A stretch of 64,000 nt of DNA from Lepidonotus clava (taxonomy: Eukaryota; Annelida; Polychaeta; Phyllodocida; Polynoidae). The notes beneath the pieces were generated by a model, which was not told the DNA's origin, did not search any database, and saw nothing but the letters and a program-made list of their open reading frames with translations. Below, in pieces: positions 11,974 to 24,810 of the stretch. Position numbers and translations under genes: made by a program. How positions within the stretch are numbered: position 1 is the stretch's first letter; each line of letters opens with the position of its first letter. The stretch covers positions 20,956,458 through 21,020,457 of the forward strand of contig OW387146.1 of assembly GCA_936440205.1 (NCBI GenBank), read 5' to 3'.

Positions 11974-14900
11974 CTAGGAGTTGGGTCCTGTGATGTCCGG
12001 CGGCACGATGCCGTGTTGCTGGAGTTGCGCCCGTAGCAGCTGGTTCTCCTGTTTGAGCTCCTCACATTGTGACCTGAGCAGGTCCACGTCTACTGACAAC
12101 CGTTCTGTGTCCTTCAGCGACTCGGCCATGCGCACGTTGGCCGTGCGCAGCTCGTTGATGTGGTCACACGCCTTTGCCAAGATGCCACCTTTGCTCTGAG
12201 GTAGGGAGAGAAATGAAGGAACACTGTAAGTATGGACTGTTTTTTTTTTTTTTTTTAAAAAGATGTGGCCTTTTACTGAGGTATGCAGAGAAAGGACGAA
12301 ACATTGTAAATATAGATGAATACAATTTCAAGATTATTCCTCGTTGATTAATAAATTGAATTACTTCAACCTCTTGTTTACTTCGTTTTATTGTTCATAA
12401 TGAAAAGGATCGATATTCGATGTCATTTAAAGTTTCTTTTGTTCTCAAAAGAAAAAAAAAAAACTTTAAAAGATATTAAATATTCAAAATTCATGACACG
12501 ATTGCCGCTCCCAGAGGGACCACAAAAATATTCAACATGCAGAGCATTAAAGGGAGCCAAAACCAATAAAATTGACAAAATTTTCAAAACTGAGATAAGT
12601 ACAGAAATATGTTAGATGAGTCCAGTTAAGGTCAGTGGTAAAGTATTAGCTGTGAAAACTAGCTCAAACTGAAGTAGAATGCCACAAGAGATGGTAATAT
12701 TTACATTTGTTTGTAAACAAACCCTATTTTTGCGGATCCACATTAATTGATTTGAGCAAGAAAAACATGTTTTTATTGATTTTTTTAAAACCATATTCCA
12801 TGGTTTAGATTTTAACATGGGCCAGAAATAGGCTCAAGGAATGTATTTCCATGATTATTTGAGTTTGGAAAATTTCAATGAATTATTGGTTTTGGCTCCC
12901 TTTAAGTACACTTGCCATTCTTTTACCATGGATATTCAGTTTGAAGTCAGCTACTTTATTAACAATTGAATTTGTAAACTTTGCCTTTCTACTTACTCCT
13001 ATTTGGCCTTGCTTGGAGTCTGGCGTGCAGTCCGGTATCAATTTGGACAGCTGAACGATCCAGTTGTTTATTTTGTCCCTTCTTCTCCTCTCCACTGCAA
13101 CAGAAAGTGTCATGTACAATAATTCCAGAACGTGATCTACACTCGTGAACAATTTAGACATCAAATTGGAGAGATGTTGGTGAGGTCTGATCACACAATG
13201 ATATTTTGGGATAATTACTTTTCTTGTCGCATACCAAGCCTTCCAATGTAACAATTATTTTATTTTAGGAATTCCAAACACGTTAGTAAACTTTGACGAG
13301 TTTAGAATCCAATCCAAAAATTTCATGTACGTTCCTTTAGACCAAACAAGATAATTTAAGTGACACAACATTTTTTATAGCCTGGGGACCTTGTTATTTT
13401 AACTCTACTTTTGTCGAGGCCAATCTCCACATTTTCCACATTTTATACACTTCTTTAAATACATTTTTAAGGAGATAGAATAGACATAGATGCCACTGAG
13501 GGGAAATGGAAAATCCTGAAAAATAGGAAGGACATTTCCGGATTTTCACTTTTGAAACTATAAGGGCAAAGCTATTCATAAAGTATTACTTTTGTATCCC
13601 AAAATGGCATCACTGAATAGATCATGCAAAAGGCAAGTCTGGTAAAAACGTTAGCATGAATCTTACCTTCGTTGTGCGTAGCCCGACGCCGCTCGTCACG
13701 ACTGGATCTTGTGCCGCCCTCCATGCGTGAGGACACGGTGTGTGTGCGGGGTGCGATGGTCCGTTGACCCTGCAGCACATCCTGCGGTGACATCATTACG
13801 TAAAACTGACCTGTGGGCAGGGAAAAGTACGGTCAAAACATGTCTTTTATCAAATCTACGTTTCTTGTGAAATACTGTTATGTTTATCAAGACTGGAGGC
13901 AGAAATCTTGCTATATCTACCATTTAATTGTAACGTTTGGCACATTTACGTTCATGAATCAAAATTCATGAACTCGTACTAAGCAAATTTTTCAATATAC
14001 TTTCTTGTAAGAATTAATCAATTATAAGTGTATGATAGCTAGTATTTAGCAAGTATTTTCAATTCCCTACTGTGTTCTCGATCTAATCACAAGTATGTGG
14101 ATAGTTTAAGTATACACAACGTGGCAGATGGTGACTCTTATGACAAATAATCGTGAAAAGCAGAAATCGGTGACGATGTTTTTCTCAATTAAAAAACAAA
14201 ACAAAACAAAACAAAAAAAAGATGTATGTACCTCCTGCTCCGGTGACTTGGCTCAGGGAGGCCACCTCAGCAGCATCCCCTGCAGCCGACACGGCCGGCA
14301 CGTACGTAAAGCGGGTCTCGCCGCCCAGCGCCTCAGCGTTGGGACTGCCGCCATTACTGAACGGGCTGTGGATAATGGCCTGAAACACACAAGGTCTAAC
14401 ATCACATCTGGTGCAGTGGCAACTGGTTGTTTTATTGTCCTATACTCACTGGGATGAATCCATGCACAAAAGGGCAGATTACTACTTAATAAATTTGCCG
14501 ATTTTTGCTGATTAGAATCACCAATCAGTACACAATAATAAAATGTTCATGTAGGACCAACCGATTTTAGTGCTGATCAGTCAGCTGATTTGGGCAAAAT
14601 CGCTTAGTGCGTGCAGGATTTACTGATTTTAAAAAATTTCAAAACATTCAATATTTGATGAGAATATTAGGGCAGTCTGGAAAATAGGACGTTTAGAACA
14701 CTTGTACATCAGGTTTAACTTGAAGACATCCACCAAAGAAATGTCTTACTCGAATGCATCCCATAATGGAAAACTTATCATTTTATGACTTTTGCCAGTT
14801 GTTAAAGTAAAATATGGAAAATCCAGGTGCAAATCAAGGAGCTGTCAATTTATTTTCAGAGTAACAAATTTCAGGAGAATGATCACGTTTTTCTTTTGTG

Positions 14901-17900
14901 TTTAGTTGTTTCATTGAAAATCCAAACTCGTTTTCTTTATGTGCTTGTTTTCGCAATAAGAAAACTTTTAATGTTCAGTTACGTACCTGTGTACCTGCGG
15001 GGAAGTTGTTGGCGGTGACCACCTGGGGCGTGTCTCGGTCTTCGGCCACTTGGACGACCCGGTACGTTACCTGACCTGCAGCATTCAATCAACAATCAAC
15101 ACCTCTGGTGACGGTTTAAAGTGACAAAAGTAAGTGAATTTTCAAAATAATCTAATTGGAATTTCCAGGAAAGGATGACTTAATAGAAATAGAAGTATCT
15201 ATAGTAGGTTTCATTGAAGCGTAGGGAAATTTGGATAAATCTATATATAACAAAATTCCAAATTTAAACAAAATATTTTAAATCATTGAGATAGTCACTA
15301 TACAAACTAAATAGCTTATTTGGTTATTTGGGCTACAGAATTTCTACAAGGTGCTCACATTTCCAATTTTTCAGGCAAGTTATGTCTGAGAATTTGAGTA
15401 CTCCATTTTGTAAAAACAGGAGTATAGCATGTTACCAGAAAAACGCTTTAAATGAAAATCCACTTGTTACAATATTGTCAAAATGATTGTTTCTCAGGAT
15501 TTAGAATGTGGACCGATTTAAGACACATTTCCAGACACATGAAGAACACAGTAAGCAACTTGTGAATAGAGGGATGCCAAAACGCCAGTAGTCAAAATCC
15601 TCAGAACGTTTTTCTTATTTTAGCTTACAGTTTTAATCTAATGATGGCCATAAAAACAAGAACAAGACTTCAGTGGGGGAATCTGGTATAATTTGGAAAC
15701 AAATTATCAAAAATAAAAAATAGTGCAAATAAAAAAAACCCCTCATAAGCGAAGAAAAAGACACCCTATCAAAAGATGGGGTGAAAAGAGACATCTCTAA
15801 ATACTTTGAAAAATGTATTTTTCAAGCACTGGGGAAAAAAATAAAAGAAGTAAAAGAAAATGTTCTCACTTTGCTGACCTTGGGCAGTATCGGCCCTGAA
15901 CTGGTACTGGACGGTTGGGTCCAGCGTCAGAGTGCCTTGCGGGGTGACGCTGGCGATGGCGGCCGCCTGCTCGCCTTCCTCCCCAGTCGTCACGTACATA
16001 CCACCATCTGCCAAAAAAATTTGCGTTAAAAAGACATACGAGTTGATTTACAGATGATTCGTGACAGATCCACTGCCACCGTAAAGATGAAAATTAAAAC
16101 TGACATATTAGGGGGTTAACAGAATGCTTCCAGCTATACAAGTTAGCAATCACTGTTTTCTTTTGTCCTTGTTGATAACCAAAAGGTTACAATGTAGAAA
16201 TTATGTTACTCCAGAAAAATAGTGGCCCATAAAACACAGTTGTGCGGTAGAAATAAAAGAAGTAACCCAAAAAGAATTGAGTATCAAAAGCCTCCCTAGA
16301 AAAATTGCATGGGTCTATTTTCTGGAAATTTGTGGGCATTATAATTGTAACAGGGATGTAAGTTATGGACAGTGAAAAAATCGGAAATGACATTAAGAAA
16401 ATTTGAATGTGTCCTAAAATTATGTGAAACGTGTTCTAAATATCATTTTTGAGGTGCTGGGAAGAAAAAATCGGAAATCCGACGAAAATTGGAAAACTTA
16501 CATCCCTGATTATAAACATTATTTTTACCTATTAAAACATTTTGATACGGGAATAGTCCCCCAAACAAAATCCAGTGCGGGAATTTCATTCTTGATACAG
16601 GAATGGCCCAACCTGAACGCCTAGGAATATTTCCTGGAGTCAGTTTTCTGGGCTCCTGCTACTAAGCTCTACCAAATGAACACAGAAGCATGCAATATTC
16701 TCCCTGTAAACCACACACTGAAACTGATCTCTATGGTCTCTAGCCTATCTAATGATGGCTAAAAATCAAGATCAAACAAAAAAGGGAATGCTGTTAAAGG
16801 GGTAAAACATCTGGATTACGAGTAGACCTAAGGGGGTTGGGGGTCAGTCACAAACTACTATACTCGAGCATGCATTAAGCCCCCGATTTCCAACCAGGGA
16901 CATTTATATTCCAGAACCCATATATAACTAATATACAATATGCATAGCCAAAAAATCTGTGGTGTAACATAGCTGAAATGCATTAAATTTCTTTTTTACT
17001 ACAAGCATCATGCAAACGGCCCACCAAGGCATAATACAAAATCAGTCTTCCAACTCCAGTCATTTGGGCCAAATTCAATTTCGACTCAAAAGTACTTTCA
17101 TGTCTTTAATAGGGTAAAAGTAAAATCCCTCCACATCTTTAAGAAAAAACATTTAAATTGGATTAAGAAAAAACAACACTATAAATTGGATTAAATAGAC
17201 AAATCTATATATTTGCAAAACCTAACTATTCTACGTCAAAAAAAGGTCTGTAATATTATAACTACATCATTTGTATAAAATGGCTAGTGTCCTAGCTTTT
17301 TCAGGAAAGCTTGCGTCATTCGGTTAATGATCTACATGGGCAGCTCTAAATACAAATACACATATCATATATATAAATATATAAGATGCACAAGGAATGG
17401 GGTTTTCAGCAGAGAGAAGAAAAATATGGACTGACCCTGACTAAAGGTGATTTGTGTGCCTGGAAAAGTGAAACAAAAAAATGTGGGCAAATTAATGAGT
17501 AGACCATGTACAAGTAGTTGTGCACTTTGTGCTTACCATTTTAACACGATACAGTTGTCGAATACAAATTGTATGTACCAGTCTGGTACACGGCTTGTTA
17601 AACTGCGTGCCAGTTAAGTTCCTTAGGCACACAATGGAAAAAAAGATATAAAAAAGAAATATTTGTGCACTGTTTGGTTACTATTTTAAAGTGATCCAGT
17701 TTTCGCATAGAACAGAGATGCCACTCCCAACTGATGAAAAAGTAGGAAAAGTAGGAAACGCTTTTCCTACTTTTTTTTTCTAGAAGCAACTAGGAGGGAA
17801 ATAACCTTTAGGAATAGAGATCTGACACTGACTTTGTTTTTGAATAGCTTAAGAGTAAGAAAAATATATTCTAAAAAAGTTATTTAAAAAAAGTAGGAAA

Positions 17901-20900
17901 AATGGCATCTCTGATAGAAATTGTATGCACCAGTCGGGTACACTGCTCGTCAAACTGCGTACTAGTTAAGGCACACAATGGTAAAAAGATATGAAAAAGA
18001 AGTGGTTGTCCATTGTGTGGTTACCATTTTAACACAATTTTTTTTAAAATAAATATTTATTTATTACGCCAGTCAGGTACACAGCTCTCCAGTTCAAACT
18101 GTGTGCCTGCTAAGTTCCTTTGTCACTCAACACAATAAAAATATTGAAAATCACTGAAATCTCCCCGAGTCTACAACCCTGGGTGCATGATGGCAGTGTC
18201 AGTCAAATTCAAACACATCTTTTAAGAGAAAAATAAAATAACAACTTGTTAATTGACAAGAAATTATGCAGTTGGGCGGTCCACCAGTAACAAACAAAAT
18301 AGAAGTCTTTCAGTTATTAATAAGCAAGTTGCATGTAAATCGTGGGTAGCCAAGCTAAGTTAGTAAGTACCTTTGTATATATGTCTTAACGTACCTGTTA
18401 TCTGGACCACTCACATACCAGGAAAAAATGAACAATAATTTGGGGGCCAGTCAGGCCCCTTGCCTAGTAGAATAGTAACAGACCGACATGATTTTTTAAC
18501 TAGGGACTGCAGTGTCCGAAATTAAGGGCGCATCCTGCACCCAAGGTGCATGATTCTGCTGTCGGGTGCACACATTTTGAGGCTGTGCACCCGATGTGTG
18601 CACAAAAATAATCCTTAATTTCGGACACTGGGGCTGTCCTTGTCAGTTACAAATTAAAGATTTCTTAGGCGCTAGATGGGCCTTTTAAATTGGGAATTTA
18701 GGGGCCGAGGCCCCTTGGCCTACACTATTTCGACCCCTGACTAGCGTCCAAAAGTCTATTTCAGTTGCACAATATCGGAAATTATGCACCAGTGCCTTGT
18801 CCTAGCACTTTTCGTTTTTTATTCAGAGTAATGACAAAATGGCATAATCTCTTTCCTTTAAAAGTCATTCAGACCTGGCCCAAACAAATATTCAGTTTGA
18901 AGTTGGGTTTCGACCAGACCAGGAATGCATACCTTCAGCCGCCAGCTGCACCGGGTCATCCGACCCCGTGGAATCGTCGGCTTTGTCTGCAGAACTGAAA
19001 AGTAGGAAAAAACTTTTTAATGTTCAGCAAATAAATTCATTGGAGTTAATAAAAGTGGTAAAAACGATAGAAATTGTCAGTTTTCATCGTAAGGATACCA
19101 GTAATGGAAAATTAAGGATTAGACATAGATTATGGACATCTATAGGTTTTACTTTTAGAGCATAATTAAAGGTCTATATCATTGAAAACCCTTTGACAAA
19201 CCTATTTCTGGTATTTAAGTTATTTAACACTGTAAGGAAATATGCATGTGTGGCTGCGCCAGGAATTTGAAAAACACATTTGTTAACATTTGTTAAAAAA
19301 AGGATCTCTCGCCACTCTCCAAACACCTAGTTGACGGGTGGAAAGTGCCGCCCCCTACAAGAAGTTCCAGTAAAAACCCAAGTACCAAAATTTTCTTACA
19401 CATAAATAAAGTCACATGTCGGTTAAGGTGTGATAAGGGTATGACTATGAGGGCATTTGGGGCGGGGATTGCAGTAACTGGAGCAGCTCTGTTGTAGATA
19501 CAGGCATCGTCTTTAAATAGATTAGCCCCCTAAAGTTACACCCCCATCCAGCGGTTAACATAAGCAGGGACCTGAGCGCCTTAAAAAAGGGTCGGGCTCC
19601 TAAGTTTTCTGTCTCAGTGGCCTGACTCCGACTGGCTCCCAGAAATTCATGGGATATAATTGTACTTTGTCTACCTAGATTATACAGTTAATATTTTTGC
19701 AATTAACTCTGGTTCTACTGCTTTTATTTTTATTTTATTATTTTGTTAATTTAGAAATAAAAAAAAATGACAGGAAACTGGCATCTCTGAAAAACAAACA
19801 AACATTTTGATGTCTCTAAGCCATTCATAGTAAGGGCCCTTAGCTTTCAAAAGCTTGGAGCCCGACTAGCCCCAGGATTTAAAGACTTGTGTCCACCACA
19901 GATATAGAGATAACATTTACTCAGTACTGTGCATACAGCCCATACATACTGTGCATACAAGACCTCCAAAGTGCATACAAGATCTCCAAAGAGGGGAAAA
20001 TCAATCCTACTTTAGTGAGCCATAAATCGGTATAATAGGCAGGAGTTGTAGTTTCAATCAAAATTTAGGGAGCCCGTACATGTGCCCCATAGGCAAATCT
20101 TATCAGGTGGTTGTGCAAACAGGTAAAGGCCTGTGTGGGCGCAGGCTGTAATATGGGGAAAGGGGGAATGTGAAAGGTAGTTTCAGGAAAGTTCACACCT
20201 TTGTGTTATTCGTCAGTCACCACATGGCATTGTTCAACAGCTAAGTAAAGTTCTAAAATGACACTGACACCTCTCATACCCTCTGCATACAACCTTAATA
20301 GGGGGTCCCACAGGAAAAGTAGGCTGGTCGACCGGCCGGGTTTGACAACAACCGGCCGGTAGGGCCTTCGGGGTCACGGTCGGCGTAACCAAGGTGATGC
20401 CCGTCCGCCATTGATTTTTCGTAACTTTTTAGGGTTTGTTTACATTGGGTGTTCACATATTCAGAAGAACCCTACAGGCTATTCCCTTTACGAGGTTATA
20501 CAATATGATATAACTAAGAAATGAACCAAAAATTAGAATTTTATTTCATCTAATTCCAGTGCAATTAAACCTTGAAGTTCAAAATTGGAACTCAACAGAA
20601 AGTAGTGCCCTGTAACCTAGAATCATGATGCCATTGAAAATAGTTCCAAAATTGGGACACTGTAACAGGGTTGGAATTCATTAACTGTGCTCTTAACACA
20701 CACTGATTCCCTAAAATAACTTATTTCTGATTTGTTGATCGAACACTAAGTCATTTATTGACACAAAAAAAGTTGGCCCAAGGATTGAGCAGAACCACCA
20801 CATTTTCAAGTAGTTCCGGCAGGGACCTAATACTAGGCCTGTGTTCTCCGACCTGGCCGTGCGCGCTAGGCTACAGGAAAAGGTGTAGCCATGAGGTTGA

Positions 20901-22018
20901 GAAATAAATTCTCCCAACTTTAAATAATGGGCTATCACTTTCTAAAGATTTACAAAGCAACTTCAACCAGGATTTTTTTTGATTTAAAAAAAAAAAAAAA
21001 AAAAGGCTTAACATTTCCCATCACGATTTTCTCCATCAGAATCTTCAAAGGCTGAGGCCTTGCCTTATTCAATAGTCTCATATATCATTTAATTTTTTAT
21101 TTATTATTTCTTCTAGATCTACAGGGCTGACGGTCCCCACTCAAATTTCATTTTCAAATATCCTGAACAAACACTGAGTGTCACAAATGAAACCACTCTG
21201 AGGTGTTGTGTCTATCCTTAAACAATTTGGACAACGCAACAACAAGAAGTTCCATCCCTATTATTTTTAGAATCAAGAATTGGAGATCCTGGCCAAGTGG
21301 AATTCCAATTTTTGGGTAAAATTTGCATGTGTCTTCCCTGACACAGTGATAGATACCTTTTGGTTGAGCTTGAAGTTGAAATACCAAACTCCAAAGGCCT
21401 AGGCCCAAGCCCAAGGCAAAGCTGTCAGTGTCACTGAGGGAGTCAGTGCCCCTCCCCTCACTGCCTCGACCTCCCGCGCTTCCCTCTTCAGGACTTCTTG
21501 TTAAACTGTGAACTGTACCATGAAAATAACACGTTTTATTAAGATGTCGTGCATATTGATGATAAGACATAAATGTCAACATGACAGCTGGAGGCTCAAA
21601 TCTGACAGCAGACTGTCCCTGTTTTATGTGAACTTCGGGTGGCCTCAAAACATCATCGGGTGATCACAACATGGCTCACTGCCGTCCAACCAGAGAATAC
21701 AAAATGGCATCACATTTCGCACTGTTAGTAAGGCCATTAAAGCCTTGATTCTTTCCAGCAGGGGTTTAAAATTGATGCCATCATAATTTAAAGAACCTGT
21801 CAGCACCATAAGTGGAGATTTACAGCCGTGGCTCAAGTGCTAACCCACCAACTTCCTCGCCCACGTTCAGCCTTGCCGGGCAACTTGTCAGGGAAGGAAA
21901 ATCACACGGGACAAAATTGTTGTCCTTCAAAAATCTTCTATTCTTTCATTTTAAACTTGTTTCTTGTCGAATTAACTTCTGCTTACCTATTTTCGAGGGC
22001 CTGATCTAGCATATCCAT
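11974..22018 (-). CDS. USF2: Upstream stimulatory factor (USF1/USF2 orthologue), bHLH-leucine zipper
   Basis: A nuclear transcription factor that in this family binds CACGTG E-boxes as dimers. Eight exons (minus strand, 5' to 3'): 22018-21987, 18994-18933, 16007-15879, 15075-14987, 14379-14232, 13810-13667, 13094-12997, 12195-11974; all are GT-AG with compatible phases, giving 307 aa (human USF1 has 310). The start MDMLD matches vertebrate USF2. Residues 75-104 carry the conserved QVTYRVVQVAE block. The USF-specific region around 105-115 contains SPFSNGGSP, and GQFYVMMSPQDVLQ follows near 154. The basic region has THNEVERRRRDKIN with contact residues H199, E203 and R207. Helix 2 begins at KGGILAKACDHINELR, followed by the zipper to residue ~295. 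A single gene resembling both vertebrate paralogues fits a pre-duplication invertebrate USF, so the symbol is a nearest-name choice. It is divergently oriented to the SRP receptor gene. Confidence 0.96.
12547..12905. mobile_element. TTAA-flanked MITE, family A, intact copy
   Basis: A 359-bp element in the last intron of USF. It begins TTAAAGGGAGCCAAAACCAA and ends as its reverse complement. It has no coding capacity and shares its interior with the split copy at 6749-8271. Confidence 0.85.
17436..17459 (-). CDS. Candidate 24-bp USF microexon
   Basis: Within the third-exon-side part of the intron between USF coding exons 2 and 3, the minus strand reads TTTTCCAG, then 24 bases, then GTCAGT. 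The 24-mer has no stop in the required phase (1-1). Including it would insert GTQITFSQ between …LAAE and DGGMYV without shifting frame. Splice consensus, length divisible by three and phase all fit; usage is inference, and a chance match is possible for so short a segment. Confidence 0.4.
17550..18140. repeat. Three diverged direct copies of an intronic repeat
   Basis: Copies near 17555-17700, 17915-18030 and 18055-18140 share an ACCAGTCNGGTACAC…AAACTGCGT core and a following GCACACAATGG…AAAGATAT block. The third is shorter and more diverged. All lie inside a USF intron. No coding potential was seen. Confidence 0.6.
18510..18630. mobile_element. Short MITE with 18-bp TIRs
   Basis: CAGTGTCCGAAATTAAGG at the left end is repeated exactly, inverted, at the right end, with a short GC-richer middle of roughly 85 bp that is itself partly palindromic (GGTGCA…TGCACC). 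It lies in USF intron sequence. Confidence 0.75.
19200..21960. other. USF intron 1, no further gene seen
   Basis: The first USF intron runs 18995-21986. It has a 155-codon minus-strand frame at 21181-21648 and several smaller ones, none with recognisable family features or convincing splice sites. A fragment of the CCCCACTCAAATTTC repeat (see 58829-58990) lies near 21130-21160, and a short CG-rich inverted repeat (ACCGGCCGG) near 20330-20360. Confidence 0.6.
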
Positions 22019-22380
22019 GTGGTTTTCGCTGTGGATTTGAATTTGCCAGGAAGTAAGGAAAGCTTGATCACGGGGCCAAACAACAGGTCATGTGAGATGG
22101 AAAATGAACATGTGACAGTAATGGCGACCGGAGAGTCGACGCGCAGAAAGCCGCTAAGTAGGTCACTCCAAGAAGGATACTTTCAAAACAGCCGCCGGTA
22201 GAAGGATATACTCATGTGAGGTTCCATAGTTAGTATTTTATCGAGCTTTTCTCGTTATCTCGTGAGTAAATACGACAACGGTGCAGAAATTCTTACTTTT
22301 GAGGACTACGTTTAGACGCGGAAAGAGAAGAGACGCAACACTGAAAGTAGTTCCGACACGGTCACTTGAATCACTGCGCA

Positions 22381-22388
22381 TGACGTCA
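22381..22388. promoter_or_regulatory. CRE in the USF promoter
   Basis: A perfect TGACGTCA palindrome lies about 360 bp upstream of the USF start codon, directly after a TGCGCA that resembles an NRF-1 half-site. Nearer the start, TCATGTGA and CATGTGAC (22089-22120) are non-canonical E-boxes that could allow autoregulation. The motifs are seen; their function is inferred. Confidence 0.5.
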
Positions 22389-22533
22389 TGAGCTGACCAT
22401 CACGTCTGACGAAGATAGACGTGAAAAGGTCTTTGATGAAAAAATATTTATAATTTTTATCTTCTTGTTTAAAAATAAAATAGGGTGAAGGTTCCAATAT
22501 GGAGAGCTGCATTTGGGTAATGGCTATTATAAT

Positions 22534-22670
22534 AAGAACACCCGCCAGGGAGTTATTTGAGAAGCAATAACCCCCACGAAGCCCCAGGAAGCCCGCGGCC
22601 GTAGGCCAAGGGCTTCCTGGGGCTTCACGGGGGTTATTGCTTCTCAAATGACTCCCTGGAGGGTGTTCTT
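22534..22670. repeat. 137-bp inverted repeat with 61-bp arms
   Basis: The left arm starts AAGAACACCCGCCAGGGAG and the right arm ends CTCCCTGGAGGGTGTTCTT. The arms are about 61 bp with only a few mismatches around a 15-bp CG-rich centre. Transcribed, it would fold into a long hairpin. It lies about 520 bp upstream of the USF start codon and could be a foldback MITE. Confidence 0.85.
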
Positions 22671-22870
22671 TATTTTATTTCACCACTTATGGGAGAAATT
22701 AAAGTTTAACCCCTTCCTGACGGCTCCATAGAGAATCGATCATATATGATCGATGGTCACAGTGCAGGCAATAATATCTATAATATCCATACCTCAATAG
22801 TATCTTTTGATATCAGGGTTTGAGATGTGATGATACTGCTGTAAGAGAGAAATTTTTATCAATTTATACC

Positions 22871-23071
22871 TTAAAGGGACATTCTCGTCCGTGAGTTGTT
22901 AGGCTTACATACGCCGACGTTAGCCTAACGACGCGACGGCCGGTGACAGATTTCTCACCTTTGGAACGTAATTCTGCGACGTTATTGGTCACGTCGCGAA
23001 ATTGGCGCGGCAGTACGGGAGTTACAACGTATCAAAATACGGCCACCTCACGGACGAGAATGTCCCTTTAA
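22871..23071 (+). mobile_element. TTAA-flanked CpG-rich MITE, family B, copy 1
   Basis: Exactly 201 bp including both TTAA sites. The ends are TTAAAGGGACATTCTCGTCC and its near-exact inverse. The interior is CpG-rich, with TTAGCCTAACGACG and ACGGGAGTTACAACGTA, and aligns with the copy at 23997-24197 in opposite orientation. Confidence 0.85.
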
Positions 23072-23996
23072 TATTAATTTTGTGAGGTCTCAAACAGGGG
23101 TACCTTCAGTAGTTTTGGGACTTCAATGATAAGGGGCCCTTAATTCACCCCTATAAAAATCACAATGATTTAGATTAAAATGGCTTTTTGAAATTCATTT
23201 TTCCATCCTTTTCACTAAAATAGATTTCAGTATGTGCAACATTATCATATCTTCATAACATTGCACTTTTGAATTATTTTTACATTTGTTTTTCTTAGCT
23301 TACAGCCATATTTATTTCATACTTCCAGACTGGCAAATAGTGCAAAATTAGCCATTTTGAGCCATTTTCAAGATGGCCGCTCATGAAAAATATAGTTTTA
23401 AAGTTTTATTAGTTTATTTAAAGTATTTCTTGAGCAATATTTCCTAAAACCTCTTAAAAAGGCCCTAAACATCTTGTGTTATCATATTCACTATCTATTT
23501 GATCATTCCTCTTGGTTAAAATCGATTTTTCATCAATTTGATCATGTTTATCGTCATAATTAACTGTAAATTAGGCAAATTTCATGATTTTATGGCCACA
23601 ACGTCCCCATACCTCTCTTCAAGGCAAATACACAAATAATGCAAATATCCCAAAGAATCTGGTTCCTAATTATGGCATATTGCCTAAGGAACAACTTTTA
23701 AATTCGAAGTTTTTCTCTAAAATCAATATTTGTTTTCATTTTTGGCGATTTTTGGGAAAATAGGCTTTGAAAAAGTGATTTTTTGGAAAGGGACCTGCTT
23801 TGAAAATGTACTATGGTTACCATGGCAACGAAAATAAAAGATGGATATGATGTTTTCTAAGTCCTTTTGTAAATGGGCTATCCATTGATATATAACTTTA
23901 TGATATAAAACTGTGGTAGAATCTTAAAATTTTAAAGTGAAAAATCTAGTACCTATGATATTTTATAAAATCATATTTTGTGCCGTCAGCAAAGGG
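23072..23996. other. 925-bp AT-rich spacer between two inverted MITE copies
   Basis: No gene, open frame or regulatory motif was recognised. It is notable only because inverted family-B elements bound it on both sides. Confidence 0.6.
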
Positions 23997-24197
23997 TTAA
24001 AGGGACGGTCTCGTCCGTGAGGACGACGTTATTTGCTACGTTGTAACTCCCGTTCTGGCGCGCCAAATTCGTGACGTGACCAATCACTTTGCAGGATTAC
24101 GTTCCAACGTCACAAAACACGTCGCCGGGTGTCCCATCGTTAGGCTAACGTCGGCGTACCTTAGCCTAACGACGGCCGGACGAGACTGTCCCTTTAA
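23997..24197 (-). mobile_element. TTAA-flanked CpG-rich MITE, family B, copy 2
   Basis: 201 bp, identical in length to copy 1 and reading as the same sequence on the minus strand with scattered substitutions. It lies 711 bp upstream of the SRP receptor start codon. Confidence 0.85.
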
Positions 24198-24232
24198 GTG
24201 TGTTATTTTGATGATTGAAATTTGGAAATTAA

Positions 24233-24337
24233 TGCCAGAGGGAGTTATATTTCAATAACTCCCGCGGGAGTTATATTTGTGACTATAACCCCCTCTGGCT
24301 GAGAGGGGGTTATAAACCCCTATAACTCCCTCTGGCA
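24233..24337. repeat. 105-bp hairpin
   Basis: TGCCAGAGGGAGTTATA at the left is mirrored by TATAACTCCCTCTGGCA at the right. A second inner pair (CCCGCGGG, and CCCCCTCTGGC with AGAGGGGG) adds nested symmetry. Probably a small foldback element. Confidence 0.7.
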
Positions 24338-24810
24338 GCCATATAACCACCATGTAGTGTTTCAGTGGGGAAATAAAGTCTACATTATCAATTCTATAAC
24401 AAAGCATATCCCCAAAACACAACCCTGGTCATGTTAAATAATTATTAGTATTTAGAATTTGTTACCATATTCAATATAAACAATTCATATAATACAGGAC
24501 AGTTCAATATCCATGTTTCATATAGAACTATTCTATTAAGTTTTGCAATTCATATAAAAATATTTAATAACGTTAGTTGTTAGTGATCTCAAAAAGATAT
24601 TTTTTCTTCCATTCCTTTTCCAGCCTTATATATGTTATTTTGTAATTAATCAGAAGTAGAGAATGGTGTAATTGCCAAATTGATACATTTGAAGGGGCGG
24701 TTTTATCGATTAGTTTCTAAATTAGTAACCCAAGAACCAGATATGCAGAAGTGAAAAAGTTCATTACAGAATAAATTTATTTTATCTCCCAATAAGACTT
24801 ATTCACGTCT

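Noticed and set aside
14987-14995. Alternative upstream donor for USF exon 4 (GTACAC after CCCGCAG)
   Set aside because: Its use would break the frame into the conserved exon encoding SPFSNGGSP; the donor at 14987 keeps it.
21181-21648. 155-codon minus-strand frame in USF intron 1
   Set aside because: No convincing splice sites in phase with USF and no recognisable domain.
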